Below, one piece after another: positions 36,618 to 45,323 of a stretch of 64,000 bases of DNA. The translations under genes and the position numbers were made by a program. The notes under the pieces are model-generated. The model saw only the letters and a list, made by a program, of their open reading frames with translations, ran no database searches and was not told the DNA's origin. How positions within the stretch are numbered: position 1 is the stretch's first letter; each line of letters begins with the position of its first letter. The DNA comes from Ignavibacteria bacterium (GTDB lineage Bacteria; Bacteroidota; Ignavibacteria; Kapaibacteriales; Kapaibacteriaceae). The stretch is from NCBI GenBank assembly GCA_013204605.1, contig JABMNI010000076.1, positions 18,886 to 82,885 of the forward strand. Reading direction: 5' to 3'.

Positions 36618-37565
36618 CTATTTTTTCTTCTTTTTGTTTGGACCGTTTAAGAAATTACTCCAATTGTATTCCGTAGGAACGGCTCGGCCTTTTTTTGCCA
36701 GCTCAATTAAATATGAAGCAGTTGTATCTAACACCCATTCAAAATTGTCGTCTTGCACGGAACTTTTTTCTGCGTCCGGTGCCGGATTCATGTAGTCGAT
36801 TGCATACGGAATTCCATCGCGCACGGCAAACTCAACTGTATTGAAGTCGTATCCTAGTATGTTGCAAATCTTGATGCTAAGTTCGGTTAGCATCTTGGTC
36901 ATTTCTGGCGAAGCACTAAAGCCTGCCTGATAACGCAAATGGTGTGGGTTTCGGGGCTCGTACGGCATTATGCGAACGTGCTTTTGACCGATACAGTAAC
37001 AACGATAATATTCGTTGAACTCAATCCCCTCTTGCAGAGTCATTACAATGTCGCCCGTATCGTTGTATGCATCGAAAAACTCCTCGATCGATTCAACCTT
37101 ATACACGTGCTTCCAACCACCACCATCGAATGGTTTCAGCCAAGCGGGAAAACCAATCTTCTCGAATATTTCTGCCCAGTTTAGCGGATAGGCTAAATTT
37201 CGGAATGATTCCCCCGTTGTATCTGGTGGATGTTGTTTACTTGGCAGCAACGCAGTTCTTGGTACGGAAATCCCGGCCTTCTGCGCAACTGCATAATTGA
37301 AGAACTTGTCATCGGCGCTCCACCAAAACGGATTGTTCACAATTCGAACTCCATTTAGTGCTGCTACCTTAAGCATGGCCCGATAAAACGGAATGTCCTG
37401 AGAAATTCTGTCCAGAATTACATCATATTCGAACAGTTCGTCCAAGGTAATTCCACCAATTTTCACAAACTCAGCGGCAACTCCGGCATCTCGCCGATTT
37501 ATTTCTTCAACCAGTGCGGGTGGGAAGGACTGTTCCATTCCAAAAAGAATTCCAATCTTTTTCAT
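36618..37565 (-). CDS. ATP-grasp ligase-type protein
   Basis: 315 residues. FPAWLKPFDGGGWKHVYKVES holds the ATP-binding lysine and glycine loop, and NTVEFAVRDGIPYAIDYMNPAPDAEKSS the metal-binding Glu/Asn of the ATP-grasp fold. Residues 1-60 form the N-terminal domain. It ends with an odd poly-lysine tail (PNKKKKK). Enzymes of this type join a carboxylate to an amine or thiol; the substrate is unknown. A YbdK-type ligase lies 16 kb away, so no operon link is claimed. Confidence 0.75.
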   Translation of the reverse strand: MKKIGILFGMEQSFPPALVEEINRRDAGVAAEFVKIGGITLDELFEYDVILDRISQDIPFYRAMLKVAALNGVRIVNNPFWWSADDKFFNYAVAQKAGISVPRTALLPSKQHPPDTTGESFRNLAYPLNWAEIFEKIGFPAWLKPFDGGGWKHVYKVESIEEFFDAYNDTGDIVMTLQEGIEFNEYYRCYCIGQKHVRIMPYEPRNPHHLRYQAGFSASPEMTKMLTELSIKICNILGYDFNTVEFAVRDGIPYAIDYMNPAPDAEKSSVQDDNFEWVLDTTASYLIELAKKGRAVPTEYNWSNFLNGPNKKKKK

Positions 37566-37601
37566 TGTTCAGTTCCAAGCAAAAATGTTAGGTGTGCAAA
37601 G

Positions 37602-38426
37602 TTACGTTTTGGCAGTTTGTTGTCCGGAATCATGTACCGACTCCAGTTTCACACCCTGGTTTGGAGAAAATACGGCATAGTGCGGGTCCAAGGTTAACCA
37701 GTGTCCAAGATTGATGTACACCCCACCACCGCTGATTCCATCACCCTCCAAATGGCTAAACGCCGCTTGGTGCCTATGACCCATTACAACGTACTGAAAG
37801 CCCTCAGCTACTTTTTCCGCGGCAAAGTCCCGCAGGCCATCCTTGGTTCCAAATTCTTTTGAGGATGTGAAATCTCGGCTACTGTAAGAAGTCCTAGAGG
37901 CCAGTCCAATACCCAAATTCGGATGTAGCTTTCTGTAAATCCACAGTGCAAACTTGTTGCGCAAAACCGACCTCAGAATCAAATACCCTTTGTCATTGTG
38001 GGCTTTGCCATCTCCATGGCTGATGTATATCCGCGTTCCATTAATTGTGGCATCCACATCGCCCCTTTCAATAGAAATACCCAGCTCGTCGTGGAAAAAG
38101 TTGTGGTGTCCGAAGTCGTGGTTGCCCATTAAATACGTGATTCCAATACCCGAATCTCGTAGCTGCTTCAGACAATTCAGTGTGCGAAAGTGGTGCCGCG
38201 GAATAACCGTTTCGTAGTCGAACCAATAGTCGAACAAATCACCCACGATAAACAAATGGTGGGTGGTTGGGGCAATTTGGGCCAGGAATTCTATCAGCAG
38301 GTTTTCACGCGCAACATCGGTGGTTTTGGGTCCATAGCCCAGGTGAACGTCGGAGAAAAACACGACATTTTTTCCCGGCGGGACTTGAATTTCGACCGTT
38401 GAAACGGACACTACTTTAGACAACAT
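37602..38426 (-). CDS. lpxH: UDP-2,3-diacylglucosamine diphosphatase, LpxH-like
   Basis: 274-residue calcineurin-like phosphoesterase. Metal-binding motifs are FFSDVHLGYG, IVGDLFDYWFDY, LMGNHDFGHHN, YISHGDG and VMGHRHQAAF, in the order and spacing of LpxH and related enzymes. It hydrolyses UDP-diacylglucosamine to lipid X in lipid A synthesis. The N-terminal extension and final HDSGQQTAKT are not diagnostic. Transcribed away from panB over about 60 nt. Confidence 0.85.
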   Translation of the reverse strand: MLSKVVSVSTVEIQVPPGKNVVFFSDVHLGYGPKTTDVARENLLIEFLAQIAPTTHHLFIVGDLFDYWFDYETVIPRHHFRTLNCLKQLRDSGIGITYLMGNHDFGHHNFFHDELGISIERGDVDATINGTRIYISHGDGKAHNDKGYLILRSVLRNKFALWIYRKLHPNLGIGLASRTSYSSRDFTSSKEFGTKDGLRDFAAEKVAEGFQYVVMGHRHQAAFSHLEGDGISGGGVYINLGHWLTLDPHYAVFSPNQGVKLESVHDSGQQTAKT

Positions 38427-38461
38427 CGGGTAAAAATAATGCCCAGAAGTTGGATGTCGAG

Positions 38462-38469
38462 TATTTTTG
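38462..38469 (+). promoter_or_regulatory. Bacteroidota -7 box (TATTTTTG) before panB
   Basis: An exact TAnnTTTG lies 20 nt upstream of the ATG at 38490. No convincing -33 TTG was seen at 19-21 nt. It supports the 38490 start because the longer frame (38439) starts upstream of it. Confidence 0.4.
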
Positions 38470-38489
38470 CCTTCCTAACAAAGAAATAC

Positions 38490-39311
38490 ATGCCAAATAA
38501 CCCTACAACCAGAAAGCGCGTTACAACGCAAACGCTGATGCAAATGAAACAGGCATCAAAGCAAATTGCGTGTTTAACTGCGTACGATTCCCTGACGGCC
38601 GGGATTTTAGATAAGGCCGGGATTGACGTAATCTTAGTTGGTGATTCAGTTGGGAACGTGGTGCAGGGGCACGACACTACGGTACCCGTAACACTCGAGC
38701 ACATGATTTACCATACACAGGCTGTTGGCCGTAACGTTGAGCGTTCTATGGTAGTTACGGACATGCCCTTTATGTCGTACCAGGCATCTCCGCGAGAGGC
38801 TTTCCGCAATGCCGGCCGATTAATGAAGGAGGCCGGTAGTGGTGCTGTCAAGCTGGAGGGTGGCAAGCGCGTGGCCGAAGCCGTGCACCTAATGACCGAG
38901 AATGGAATTCCCGTAATGGGTCATCTGGGTCTCACACCCCAAAGCATCCACCAGTTCGGTTCTTATCGGGAAAGGGGCTCAACCGAAGCTGAAGCCGATG
39001 AGATCTACAAAGACGCGCAAATTTTGCAGCAAGCCGGGGCCTTTGCTATTGTTTTAGAAAAAATTCCATTGTTGTTGGCTAAGCGGATTACCGAGGGTCT
39101 TGCAATTCCTACTATCGGCATTGGAGCTGGAAATCACTGCGATGGTCAGATTTTGGTTTGGACGGACATGGTTGGCATGAGCACGGAGTTTAGACCCCGA
39201 TTTGTTAGGCGATACGCTGAGTTGAACGACGTTATAACCAACGCCGTACAGGCTTACATATCTGACGTTCGGGATAAATCCTTCCCTACCGATGCCGAGA
39301 GTTACGAATGA
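38490..39311 (+). CDS. panB: 3-methyl-2-oxobutanoate hydroxymethyltransferase
   Basis: 273 residues. Typical blocks are IACLTAYDSLTAGILDKAGID, VILVGDSVGNVVQGHDTTVPVTL, MPFMSYQASPREAFRNAGRLM, GAVKLEGG, MGHLGLTPQSIHQFG and PTIGIGAGNHCDGQILVW. It makes ketopantoate for pantothenate and coenzyme A; coaBC is 7 kb downstream. The ATG at 38490 gives family length. Its stop overlaps the next gene as ATGA. Confidence 0.97.
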   Translation: MPNNPTTRKRVTTQTLMQMKQASKQIACLTAYDSLTAGILDKAGIDVILVGDSVGNVVQGHDTTVPVTLEHMIYHTQAVGRNVERSMVVTDMPFMSYQASPREAFRNAGRLMKEAGSGAVKLEGGKRVAEAVHLMTENGIPVMGHLGLTPQSIHQFGSYRERGSTEAEADEIYKDAQILQQAGAFAIVLEKIPLLLAKRITEGLAIPTIGIGAGNHCDGQILVWTDMVGMSTEFRPRFVRRYAELNDVITNAVQAYISDVRDKSFPTDAESYE

Positions 39312-39715
39312 CGGACTGTAGGCATTTCGTAATGTTGATGTTTGTTTTGTTAGCATCTCTTACGTTTGCATTTGTATTTCAAGGTTGCGGTCAGTCTACG
39401 GTTACTAATCCGGAATCAATTGTGTTTCCAGATTCGGCCGTTAGCTACAATGCTCACGTGTATCCGTTTCTTTCGCTCGCATGCGGGCAGTGTCACGGAG
39501 AGTCCACGCGAGCTGGTGGAATCCGCCTTACGTCCTACAGTGCATTGTTCTTTGATCGGCCCAATCTGGTAGTTCCCGAAAAACCTGACGAGAGTTTATT
39601 AGCTCAGGTATTGGAGGGAGTAATCACTCACAGTACAGGTGGCATAGATAGAGTAACTCCAAATCAAAAACTTGGAATTCGAACTTGGATAAAAGAAGGC
39701 GCTTTTTCAAATTGA
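39308..39715 (+). CDS. Monohaem c-type cytochrome lipoprotein
   Basis: 135 residues. The hydrophobic leader ends in a lipobox-like FQGC (Cys27), then a haem site ACGQCHGESTRAGGIRL (Cys59-xx-Cys62-His63). VVPEKPDESLLAQVLEG and a PNQKLGIRTWIKEGAF tail are typical of the small cytochromes attached to surface or periplasmic electron chains. The ATG overlaps the panB stop as ATGA. It begins the respiratory-looking set that continues to 42960. Confidence 0.8.
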   Translation: MTDCRHFVMLMFVLLASLTFAFVFQGCGQSTVTNPESIVFPDSAVSYNAHVYPFLSLACGQCHGESTRAGGIRLTSYSALFFDRPNLVVPEKPDESLLAQVLEGVITHSTGGIDRVTPNQKLGIRTWIKEGAFSN

Positions 39716-39753
39716 TATTGAATAGCAGAATTTGCAATTAAGGAAATGATTTC

Positions 39754-40776
39754 ATGAAACCACTCAACATAGTGCTAGCCGGAATTCTATTGCTCATAGT
39801 TAGCAGTTGTACTAGGCACGCAGACCCGGCCAAGGTTGAAAGTTTAAAGCTTACAAAAGACGATGTGCGCCTGTTTGAAATGAAGATTCCATCGAACTGG
39901 TATATCCAAACCGTTGGTGGCGAACTAATAGTTGCCACTTCATCCGGTAAGGACGCTCGAAGGTTTCTGGACTTCAGCGCCGGTACAGGTGGCGCAAAAG
40001 TTGAACTGCGGGCGTTGGTGATGGATAGCACTCGCAACATCGACACGCTGCTTAAAAACACAAAACTCATTTTCGAAGATAGTTTGGACAGATACGAAGT
40101 TTCCGATGCTACGTTAGGGGGCAAACCAGCCAAAAAGTTGAGTGTGCACTTTGATCAAGAAGATGGTGAGTACAAAAGTGAGACGTATTTCGCACAGCAG
40201 GATTCTGTTATTACCATGGTTCAGTTTGCAGCATTTGGAAAAACGTTTGATGCGTTGCAGTCAACGTTCGATGAAATTCTTGCCTCTGTAAAACTTGCAA
40301 GACGTGCGGTAGAATTGAAACCAAAGGTCGATACGGTACTGAAACCAACCGGACCTGAGCCCCCTTCCGATACCTTGCGTCCGTACAGTTCTGGCAACTT
40401 TGCGATTGAAATCCCGCAGAACTTCGAAGCTAAAAAAGGCCAGTCCTCTGGCATTTCTTCAGTAAGCTTTTTCGGCTCGCGTTACGATTGCGCTATTCAA
40501 GTAGACGTGTTCGATGCATCGAAGCAGAAAAATCTCGACAAAATAATCGAGCAGAACAAGGGTAATTATGGCGGTGGCAAGGCAACTGCCACAACGTTGG
40601 GCGGTCAGAAAGCGTTCTATTTCAGTTATAACCCAAAGGCAAATATTGCAAGTCGTGCATACTTCACCGTGAAGGGCGATAAAATGTTCAGGATTACGAT
40701 GAATTGGTACACTCCGGAACAGAGCATATACCTCCCAATATTTGAAAAGTGTTTGTCTAAAATGACAATGCAGTAA
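39754..40776 (+). CDS. Lipoprotein with two tandem PsbP-like domains
   Basis: 340 residues. Lipobox VSSC (leader MKPLNIVLAGILLLIVSSC). Two similar alpha-beta modules follow: residues about 40-190 (MKIPSNWYIQTVGG ... TLGGKPAKKLSVHFDQ) and about 215-340 (IEIPQNFEAKKGQ ... TLGGQKAFYFSYNP). Each has the L-G-G-K/Q core and a closing helix. This looks like a PsbP/DUF1795-type fold duplicated in one chain. Related single domains occur at 50387-51616 and 52823-53458. Role unknown; it may help envelope or electron-transfer proteins, given its neighbours. Confidence 0.55.
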   Translation: MKPLNIVLAGILLLIVSSCTRHADPAKVESLKLTKDDVRLFEMKIPSNWYIQTVGGELIVATSSGKDARRFLDFSAGTGGAKVELRALVMDSTRNIDTLLKNTKLIFEDSLDRYEVSDATLGGKPAKKLSVHFDQEDGEYKSETYFAQQDSVITMVQFAAFGKTFDALQSTFDEILASVKLARRAVELKPKVDTVLKPTGPEPPSDTLRPYSSGNFAIEIPQNFEAKKGQSSGISSVSFFGSRYDCAIQVDVFDASKQKNLDKIIEQNKGNYGGGKATATTLGGQKAFYFSYNPKANIASRAYFTVKGDKMFRITMNWYTPEQSIYLPIFEKCLSKMTMQ

Positions 40777-40894
40777 GAGCCAGTAGTGTAAAATTTTGGT
40801 CCCGTTGCAAGGTTTCACGTAACCGATGCGTCGCATTAGGGTCTTTTAGTGCGCTTCGGTTGCGTTGCGTTTGCATGTTCACCATCGGAATTTT

Positions 40895-42079
40895 ATGACC
40901 AAGGTTGGTTCGCTTTTCGTTTTTCTTTTCGTTGTTTCCGCTCCGCTTTACGCAATTCCGCAGTTCGCGTTACTAACAGGTAACAGATGCTCGAACTGTC
41001 ACGTAGCAACGGGTGGCGGCGGCGGCATGCGTAATGACTTGGGTTGGTATTCATTCAATGATGTATCCATCATTCCGCGCAACGGATCGCTGCTTGGCTG
41101 GATGTACGCGGGGGACAATTCAAACAAACACTTCGACGACGTTTTTTCTTGGGGAATGGATTTTCGCGTGCAGAATACTCGGTCGTTCAGTTCACCAGAT
41201 GCACCGCGAGTAACGTTCCCAATGCAGTCCACCGTGTACGCTTCGTTAAAACCAATCAAGGCGCTAACCATCGAAGGTGGGTTCAACATCTCTAGCCTCC
41301 GTAAGTCACCTCAAGGAGAAAGTGTTCGTTTCCCTGGTCAGCGTGCAGGTCACATTAGCTTGATTTCAAAACTCGACGAAGACGTACCAACCCTACGCAT
41401 CGGCTTTTTCCGTCCGTCAGTTGGCATTCGATATGACGATCACACCATGTACCCAATGAGTTATAGCACGGTTGCATCGCGCATTAATTACCTTGCCCCC
41501 AATTGGGCAGAATTCGGTTCGGAAATAACGTGGGAAAAGGAAAAGTGGCTAACTGCTCAAATTGGATTATTCGGTTCGGAAGGTTTGCAGCAGGTTCAGT
41601 TGACAGATGGCAATACGTACAAAAGCATGATTACAGGTAACTCCCCTACCATTACTGCGCGTGCAGTTCTTTGGAAAAAGTTTTCTGATGATGCGGTAAA
41701 TACTTATGTAGGGGGCTCTGCGTTACTCAACGGCGACTTTTCAATGGTGAGTGGATTTGCTGGTTTTGGAATTGCTGATGCCATTTCATTGATGCTAGAC
41801 GTAACTCACGTAAATAAAGCAAATGTTCAACAGTCAACCAATTTCATGACCGAGCTAATGTACCAGTTGTATACACCAGTGTACGTTTATGCGCGCTACG
41901 AAACGGGAACAACCAAACAGCATTTTTCATTGAGCGATAATGTTACCAGCAGTGCCGTGTTTGGATCGCAAATTTTTCTTCTTCCTTACGTCGAGCTTCG
42001 TCCGGAATACCGGATTTTCGACACCTATCTGCCAGGGTATATAAGTAGATGGAATTTCCAACTACACATTTTTTATTGA
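40895..42079 (+). CDS. Monohaem c-type cytochrome fused to an outer-membrane beta barrel
   Basis: 394 residues. Signal peptide (residues 1-20), then AIPQFALLTGNRCSNCHVATGG with a haem motif CSNCH (Cys32-Cys35-His36) and a glycine-rich loop. The rest reads as alternating strands to the last residue (SRWNFQLHIFY), typical of a C-terminal outer-membrane strand. A single N-terminal haem plus barrel is the layout of the Cyc2 iron-oxidase group, but the local motif (TGNRCSNCH, GGGGGMRNDLGW) is not the classical Cyc2 one. Followed by a small membrane protein and a Rieske protein. ATG at 40895 begins the leader; an upstream TTG frame is ignored. Confidence 0.75.
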   Translation: MTKVGSLFVFLFVVSAPLYAIPQFALLTGNRCSNCHVATGGGGGMRNDLGWYSFNDVSIIPRNGSLLGWMYAGDNSNKHFDDVFSWGMDFRVQNTRSFSSPDAPRVTFPMQSTVYASLKPIKALTIEGGFNISSLRKSPQGESVRFPGQRAGHISLISKLDEDVPTLRIGFFRPSVGIRYDDHTMYPMSYSTVASRINYLAPNWAEFGSEITWEKEKWLTAQIGLFGSEGLQQVQLTDGNTYKSMITGNSPTITARAVLWKKFSDDAVNTYVGGSALLNGDFSMVSGFAGFGIADAISLMLDVTHVNKANVQQSTNFMTELMYQLYTPVYVYARYETGTTKQHFSLSDNVTSSAVFGSQIFLLPYVELRPEYRIFDTYLPGYISRWNFQLHIFY

Positions 42080-42092
42080 CAAGGACGCTTGT

Positions 42093-42392
42093 ATGATTTG
42101 GAAAACCGTAATAGCAGCATCAATTGTAGCCATGATAATTGCAGGCGTGATTTGGGTGAACGATGGCATGCATACCTTCACTAAAGATCGTGAATCCGTG
42201 GTAACCAAGATTGTCGACGAGTTATTTGGTACGGAGCGCGAGGAAGTTACGTGGGTGGATAAGTTCACATATGGACTTCTTCCGGACGATATGGCCATCA
42301 CGTCGATTCATCGCAGCTATGCCTTTGTTCTGGGAATTGGATTTTCTGCAATTGCACTGAGCTTTTTCATGATGCGCCGTAACAAGTCTTAA
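42093..42392 (+). CDS. Small two-helix membrane protein of the cytochrome-barrel locus
   Basis: 99 residues. Helices at about 6-23 (VIAASIVAMIIAGVIWV) and 74-92 (YAFVLGIGFSAIALSFFMM) flank a 50-residue acidic soluble segment with FGTEREEVTWVDKF. AAGGA lies before the ATG. It starts 13 nt after the barrel gene, so it is probably in the same transcript. Unknown family; may anchor or tether the system to the inner membrane. Its stop codon lies in a 20-bp three-copy repeat. Confidence 0.7.
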   Translation: MIWKTVIAASIVAMIIAGVIWVNDGMHTFTKDRESVVTKIVDELFGTEREEVTWVDKFTYGLLPDDMAITSIHRSYAFVLGIGFSAIALSFFMMRRNKS

Positions 42393-42438
42393 TGAACGGC
42401 TACAAGTCTTTAAAAAAAGTAACAAGTCACTAAAAATA
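42379..42438. repeat. Three-copy 20-bp tandem repeat containing a stop codon
   Basis: Units GTAACAAGTCTTAATGAACG, GCTACAAGTCTTTAAAAAAA and GTAACAAGTCACTAAAAATA. The true TAA at 42390 recurs as TAA in the second and third copies. Confidence 0.85.
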
Positions 42439-42486
42439 GAATCGTACTATTATTAGGTCAAAATTTCTTTCGAATGTATTACTCCA

Positions 42487-42960
42487 ATGAAAAATAATTC
42501 CAGACGCGACTTTCTTCGTACAGCAACAACATCGGTAGGATTAGTGCTATCTGCACCAGTTATTGTTGCCATCCTGAGTAGCTGCGAAGAAAACGAAACA
42601 ACGGCGCCCCCTACCGGCAAAAAAGTAGTAGTCGACATTTCAACTTTTACTGAACTTTCGGCCCCCGGTGGAATTGTAAGCACCGTAGTTACGGGATTAA
42701 ATGCCGACAATCGAGTTTTCATTTCACGAGTATCCGATACCGAATTTGTAGTGTTCAGCACAATTTGCACCCATCAAGGTTGCGAAGTTGGGTCTCCCGC
42801 CATGAGCGGCATGCACTGTGTTTGTCCGTGCCATAATGCCATGTATTCGCATGTCGACGGCAAAATACTTCGCCAACCATCGTCGGGTTCTGCCACAGAT
42901 CTTCCGAAGTTTGTATCTGAATTTAATTCCAGTACAAACATTCTTACGATTTCTGCTTGA
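42487..42960 (+). CDS. Rieske [2Fe-2S] protein with Tat-type leader
   Basis: 157 residues. The N-terminus NNSRRDFLRTATTS is a twin-arginine signal, then SAPVIVAILSSC. The cluster motif is complete: CTHQGC (Cys94, His96, Cys99) and CPCHNAMY (Cys113, Cys115, His116), giving two Cys and two His ligands plus the usual disulfide pair. It belongs to the bc1/b6f- or arsenite-oxidase-small-subunit-type Rieske family. It lies in the cytochrome-barrel locus, with no cytochrome b or dioxygenase partner in view. Its stop overlaps the next gene as TTGA. Confidence 0.92.
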   Translation: MKNNSRRDFLRTATTSVGLVLSAPVIVAILSSCEENETTAPPTGKKVVVDISTFTELSAPGGIVSTVVTGLNADNRVFISRVSDTEFVVFSTICTHQGCEVGSPAMSGMHCVCPCHNAMYSHVDGKILRQPSSGSATDLPKFVSEFNSSTNILTISA

Positions 42961-44036
42961 CACATTTACTTCAATTTTCCGACACTGATTTAGAACACAT
43001 CCGCAAGGCGTACAGGCTTGTTACTGAAGAGGGATGGCATCTATCAGGGGCCATCAACAACTGTTTCAAATCCATTACGCCAGAAGCCGGCTACGCACAA
43101 ACCATTCGCGACGTACTGTTTCAAGCCGTCAGATACGGCTCGTTAGAAGTTGCGCTTGAAGGAAGATTGCGCGGCTTTGTCGACCCAGAAAAAGCTGTGT
43201 TTCCGAGTTGGTTACGAACGCTTATTACCGAGGCTTATCCCGATAGCACTTCCGAAGTAATTACCGCTTCGCTAAAAAATGCCGCTTCGTACGTTCGCGT
43301 TAACACTCAAAAAGCCACCGTGGAACAATGTGTTGCGGCACTGTCAGAGTTAAAGCCAAAACAACTTGCGCCTACCACCATTCTAATTCAACAGCCGTAT
43401 GGACTGTTCCGCTCAGCCCCCTACCTAAACGGGTGGATTGAACAACAGGATATTAATTCGCAGTTGGTGGGAACTCTTTTGCCTGTTCAGCCAAACACGC
43501 GGGTGGTGGATTATTGTGCGGGTTCGGGCGGTAAAACTCTGCACCTGGCTGATCGGATGCAGAATGCCGGAAAGATTATTGCGCTGGATGTGAGCGAGCA
43601 CAAGCTGACCGAACTGCAAAAACGAGCAACGCGCGCCGGCGCAACAATTATTGAAACGCGGCTCTTAAAAAGCACTAAGGTTGCTAAGCGATTGGCCGCT
43701 AGCGCAAAGGCCGTGCTAGTTGATGCCCCGTGTAGTGGAACCGGAGTGTTGCGAAGAAATCCGGATATTCTGTGGCACCTAACTGAGAAATCTCTCGAAG
43801 AACTTTGCACAATTCAACAAGAGGTTTTGAAAAGGGGCTTTGTGATTCTTAAACCAGGTGGATATCTTTTATTCGCCACATGCAGTTTGCTACCTCAAGA
43901 AGGCGAGCAGCAAATCGTATCGTTTTTATCGGAACACAAAAATGCTACACTTGAAAAAGAAGTGCGATTCATGCCCGGAGAAAATGGTGGCGATGGTTTT
44001 TACACAGCACTGATTAAGAAATCAGATGCTTCATAA
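42957..44036 (+). CDS. RsmB/NSUN-type RNA m5C methyltransferase
   Basis: 359 residues, TTG start overlapping the Rieske stop as TTGA. SAM motif I is VVDYCAGSGGKTLHLAD. The catalytic cysteines are in VLVDAPCSGTGVLRRNPDIL and LLFATCSLLPQE. The N-terminal helical domain is reduced compared with RsmB of E. coli (429 residues). It methylates cytosine C5 in rRNA (position by analogy C967), which is inferred. Its last 23 nt overlap the convergent 44014 gene. Confidence 0.88.
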   Translation: MTHLLQFSDTDLEHIRKAYRLVTEEGWHLSGAINNCFKSITPEAGYAQTIRDVLFQAVRYGSLEVALEGRLRGFVDPEKAVFPSWLRTLITEAYPDSTSEVITASLKNAASYVRVNTQKATVEQCVAALSELKPKQLAPTTILIQQPYGLFRSAPYLNGWIEQQDINSQLVGTLLPVQPNTRVVDYCAGSGGKTLHLADRMQNAGKIIALDVSEHKLTELQKRATRAGATIIETRLLKSTKVAKRLAASAKAVLVDAPCSGTGVLRRNPDILWHLTEKSLEELCTIQQEVLKRGFVILKPGGYLLFATCSLLPQEGEQQIVSFLSEHKNATLEKEVRFMPGENGGDGFYTALIKKSDAS

Positions 44037-44727
44037 GTTTTCGTTTTGCCACCGGAAACACAGTTTCATCGAACGGGAAATCTAAGTCTGTTTCAATGAG
44101 AAAAGTTGCTGGGTTTGGTAAATCGCTGTGCTTTTTAACCAATTCCATTTTTACATTCTCTGGCGCTTCATGCACCAAACCAACAGCGCGAGATTCTACT
44201 TCGAGCGTCTTAAGCGCTCGGTAGTTTTCAGATTCAGCAGTGAATAGCGTCAACTCATACCGAATAATTCTATACAGGTCACTCTTCAAATCCGGAATCA
44301 TGGCATAGCCCTCATCCTTGTACAGCGGGATGATTCCCACTACTTCGATGTGCATATTCTGGGTTACAAAGTCGAACATTGCAACGCCTTCCTCAGTTAA
44401 AATCTTTAGTGAGGGCAGCGCCCACCGCACCAGCTCGAACATTTTCTCTACGGCCTGTGTGTCGCCCGGGACGGCATCGAACGTCAGAGTCTTTTTCTCA
44501 AAATCCACTCCGGTCAATTTTCGTGGCAGCATACTTTGGTACTGCTCGCTGTTTGCTTGAATGGTTTCTAGAACTGAAGTCAGTTCAATCAGGTCACCCA
44601 AATTTGGGTATAATTTATTGTGGTGAAAATCTTTCGCCACATCCTGCATACCTGCAAGAATCTTGTACTGACAAACTTCAATGTCGGACGTTCCTTGAGT
44701 GAACATCGACAGATAGAGCGGATTCAT
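44014..44727 (-). CDS. Hypothetical protein, mixed alpha-beta
   Basis: 237 residues, no signal, no membrane segment. The only obvious features are a helical N-terminus (LYLSMFTQGTSDIEVCQYK) and a beta-rich C-terminus (HIEVVGIIPLYKDEGYAMIP, PATFLIETDLDFPF). GGAGGTGAT precedes the ATG, one of the strongest ribosome sites here. It overlaps the RsmB-like gene tail to tail. I do not recognise the family. Confidence 0.6.
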   Translation of the reverse strand: MNPLYLSMFTQGTSDIEVCQYKILAGMQDVAKDFHHNKLYPNLGDLIELTSVLETIQANSEQYQSMLPRKLTGVDFEKKTLTFDAVPGDTQAVEKMFELVRWALPSLKILTEEGVAMFDFVTQNMHIEVVGIIPLYKDEGYAMIPDLKSDLYRIIRYELTLFTAESENYRALKTLEVESRAVGLVHEAPENVKMELVKKHSDLPNPATFLIETDLDFPFDETVFPVAKRKLMKHLIS

Positions 44728-44797
44728 ATCACCTCCGTAAGTTCGGTGTCATCATGTCATACACTACCATAACAAACATTGCGCCAATTTAGTTACC

Positions 44798-45226
44798 ATG
44801 AAAGACCAAGAAGTTGATGTTGAAAAGTTTTTATTTACGAAGACCATCGTGATATTCGATGGCGTGTGCAACGTTTGTAATGGGTCGGTTGATTTTTTAC
44901 TCAGGCACGATTCGCACAACCAACTAATGTTTGGTTCTTTCCAACAACAAAATGTTGCCGAGTTACTCCGAGGGTTTGGTGTGGATACTGAGCCAACCAC
45001 GATGTATGTTTTGCAAAGGGGCTTGTTGTTTTTTGAATCGACCGCGGTTTTAAAGATAGTTCGTGTGCTTCCGTATCCGTGGAAATTATTCTATTCCGCA
45101 ATTATTATTCCGCCGTTTGTGCGCAACTCCTTATACCGTTTTATTGCTCGGAATAGGTACCGCTGGTTTGGAAAGCGCGACTCCTGCCGCCTGGCTAGTG
45201 CTGAGGAACGCGAAAAATTCCTTTAA
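44798..45226 (+). CDS. DCC-family thiol-disulfide oxidoreductase (YuxK-like)
   Basis: 142 residues. The DxC/CxxC motif is FDGVCNVCNGSVDFLLR, followed by VLQRGLLFFESTAVLKIV and VRNSLYRFIARNRYRWFG, the full signature of DUF393. Cytoplasmic thiol redox role is inferred. It runs toward rpoZ with the rpoZ promoter between them. The motif AGGGGCT lies inside. Confidence 0.88.
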   Translation: MKDQEVDVEKFLFTKTIVIFDGVCNVCNGSVDFLLRHDSHNQLMFGSFQQQNVAELLRGFGVDTEPTTMYVLQRGLLFFESTAVLKIVRVLPYPWKLFYSAIIIPPFVRNSLYRFIARNRYRWFGKRDSCRLASAEEREKFL

Positions 45227-45256
45227 GTGGTTGACCACAAAGCCCCTTACCACCCC

Positions 45257-45287
45257 TTGCCCATAACGTCGGAAAACCGTATCTTTG
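45257..45287 (+). promoter_or_regulatory. Bacteroidota-type promoter of rpoZ
   Basis: TTG at 45257-45259 and TATCTTTG at 45280-45287 are separated by exactly 20 nt, matching TTG-N20-TAnnTTTG with no mismatch. It supports ATG at 45324 as the rpoZ start. Confidence 0.65.
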
Positions 45288-45323
45288 TTGTTCTATTTTT
45301 CGCAACTGTCAATCTACAGGCTT

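Noticed and set aside
44014..44036. Overlap of the hypothetical gene and RsmB-like gene as an error
   Set aside because: A 23-nt tail-to-tail overlap is common; both frames have good support.
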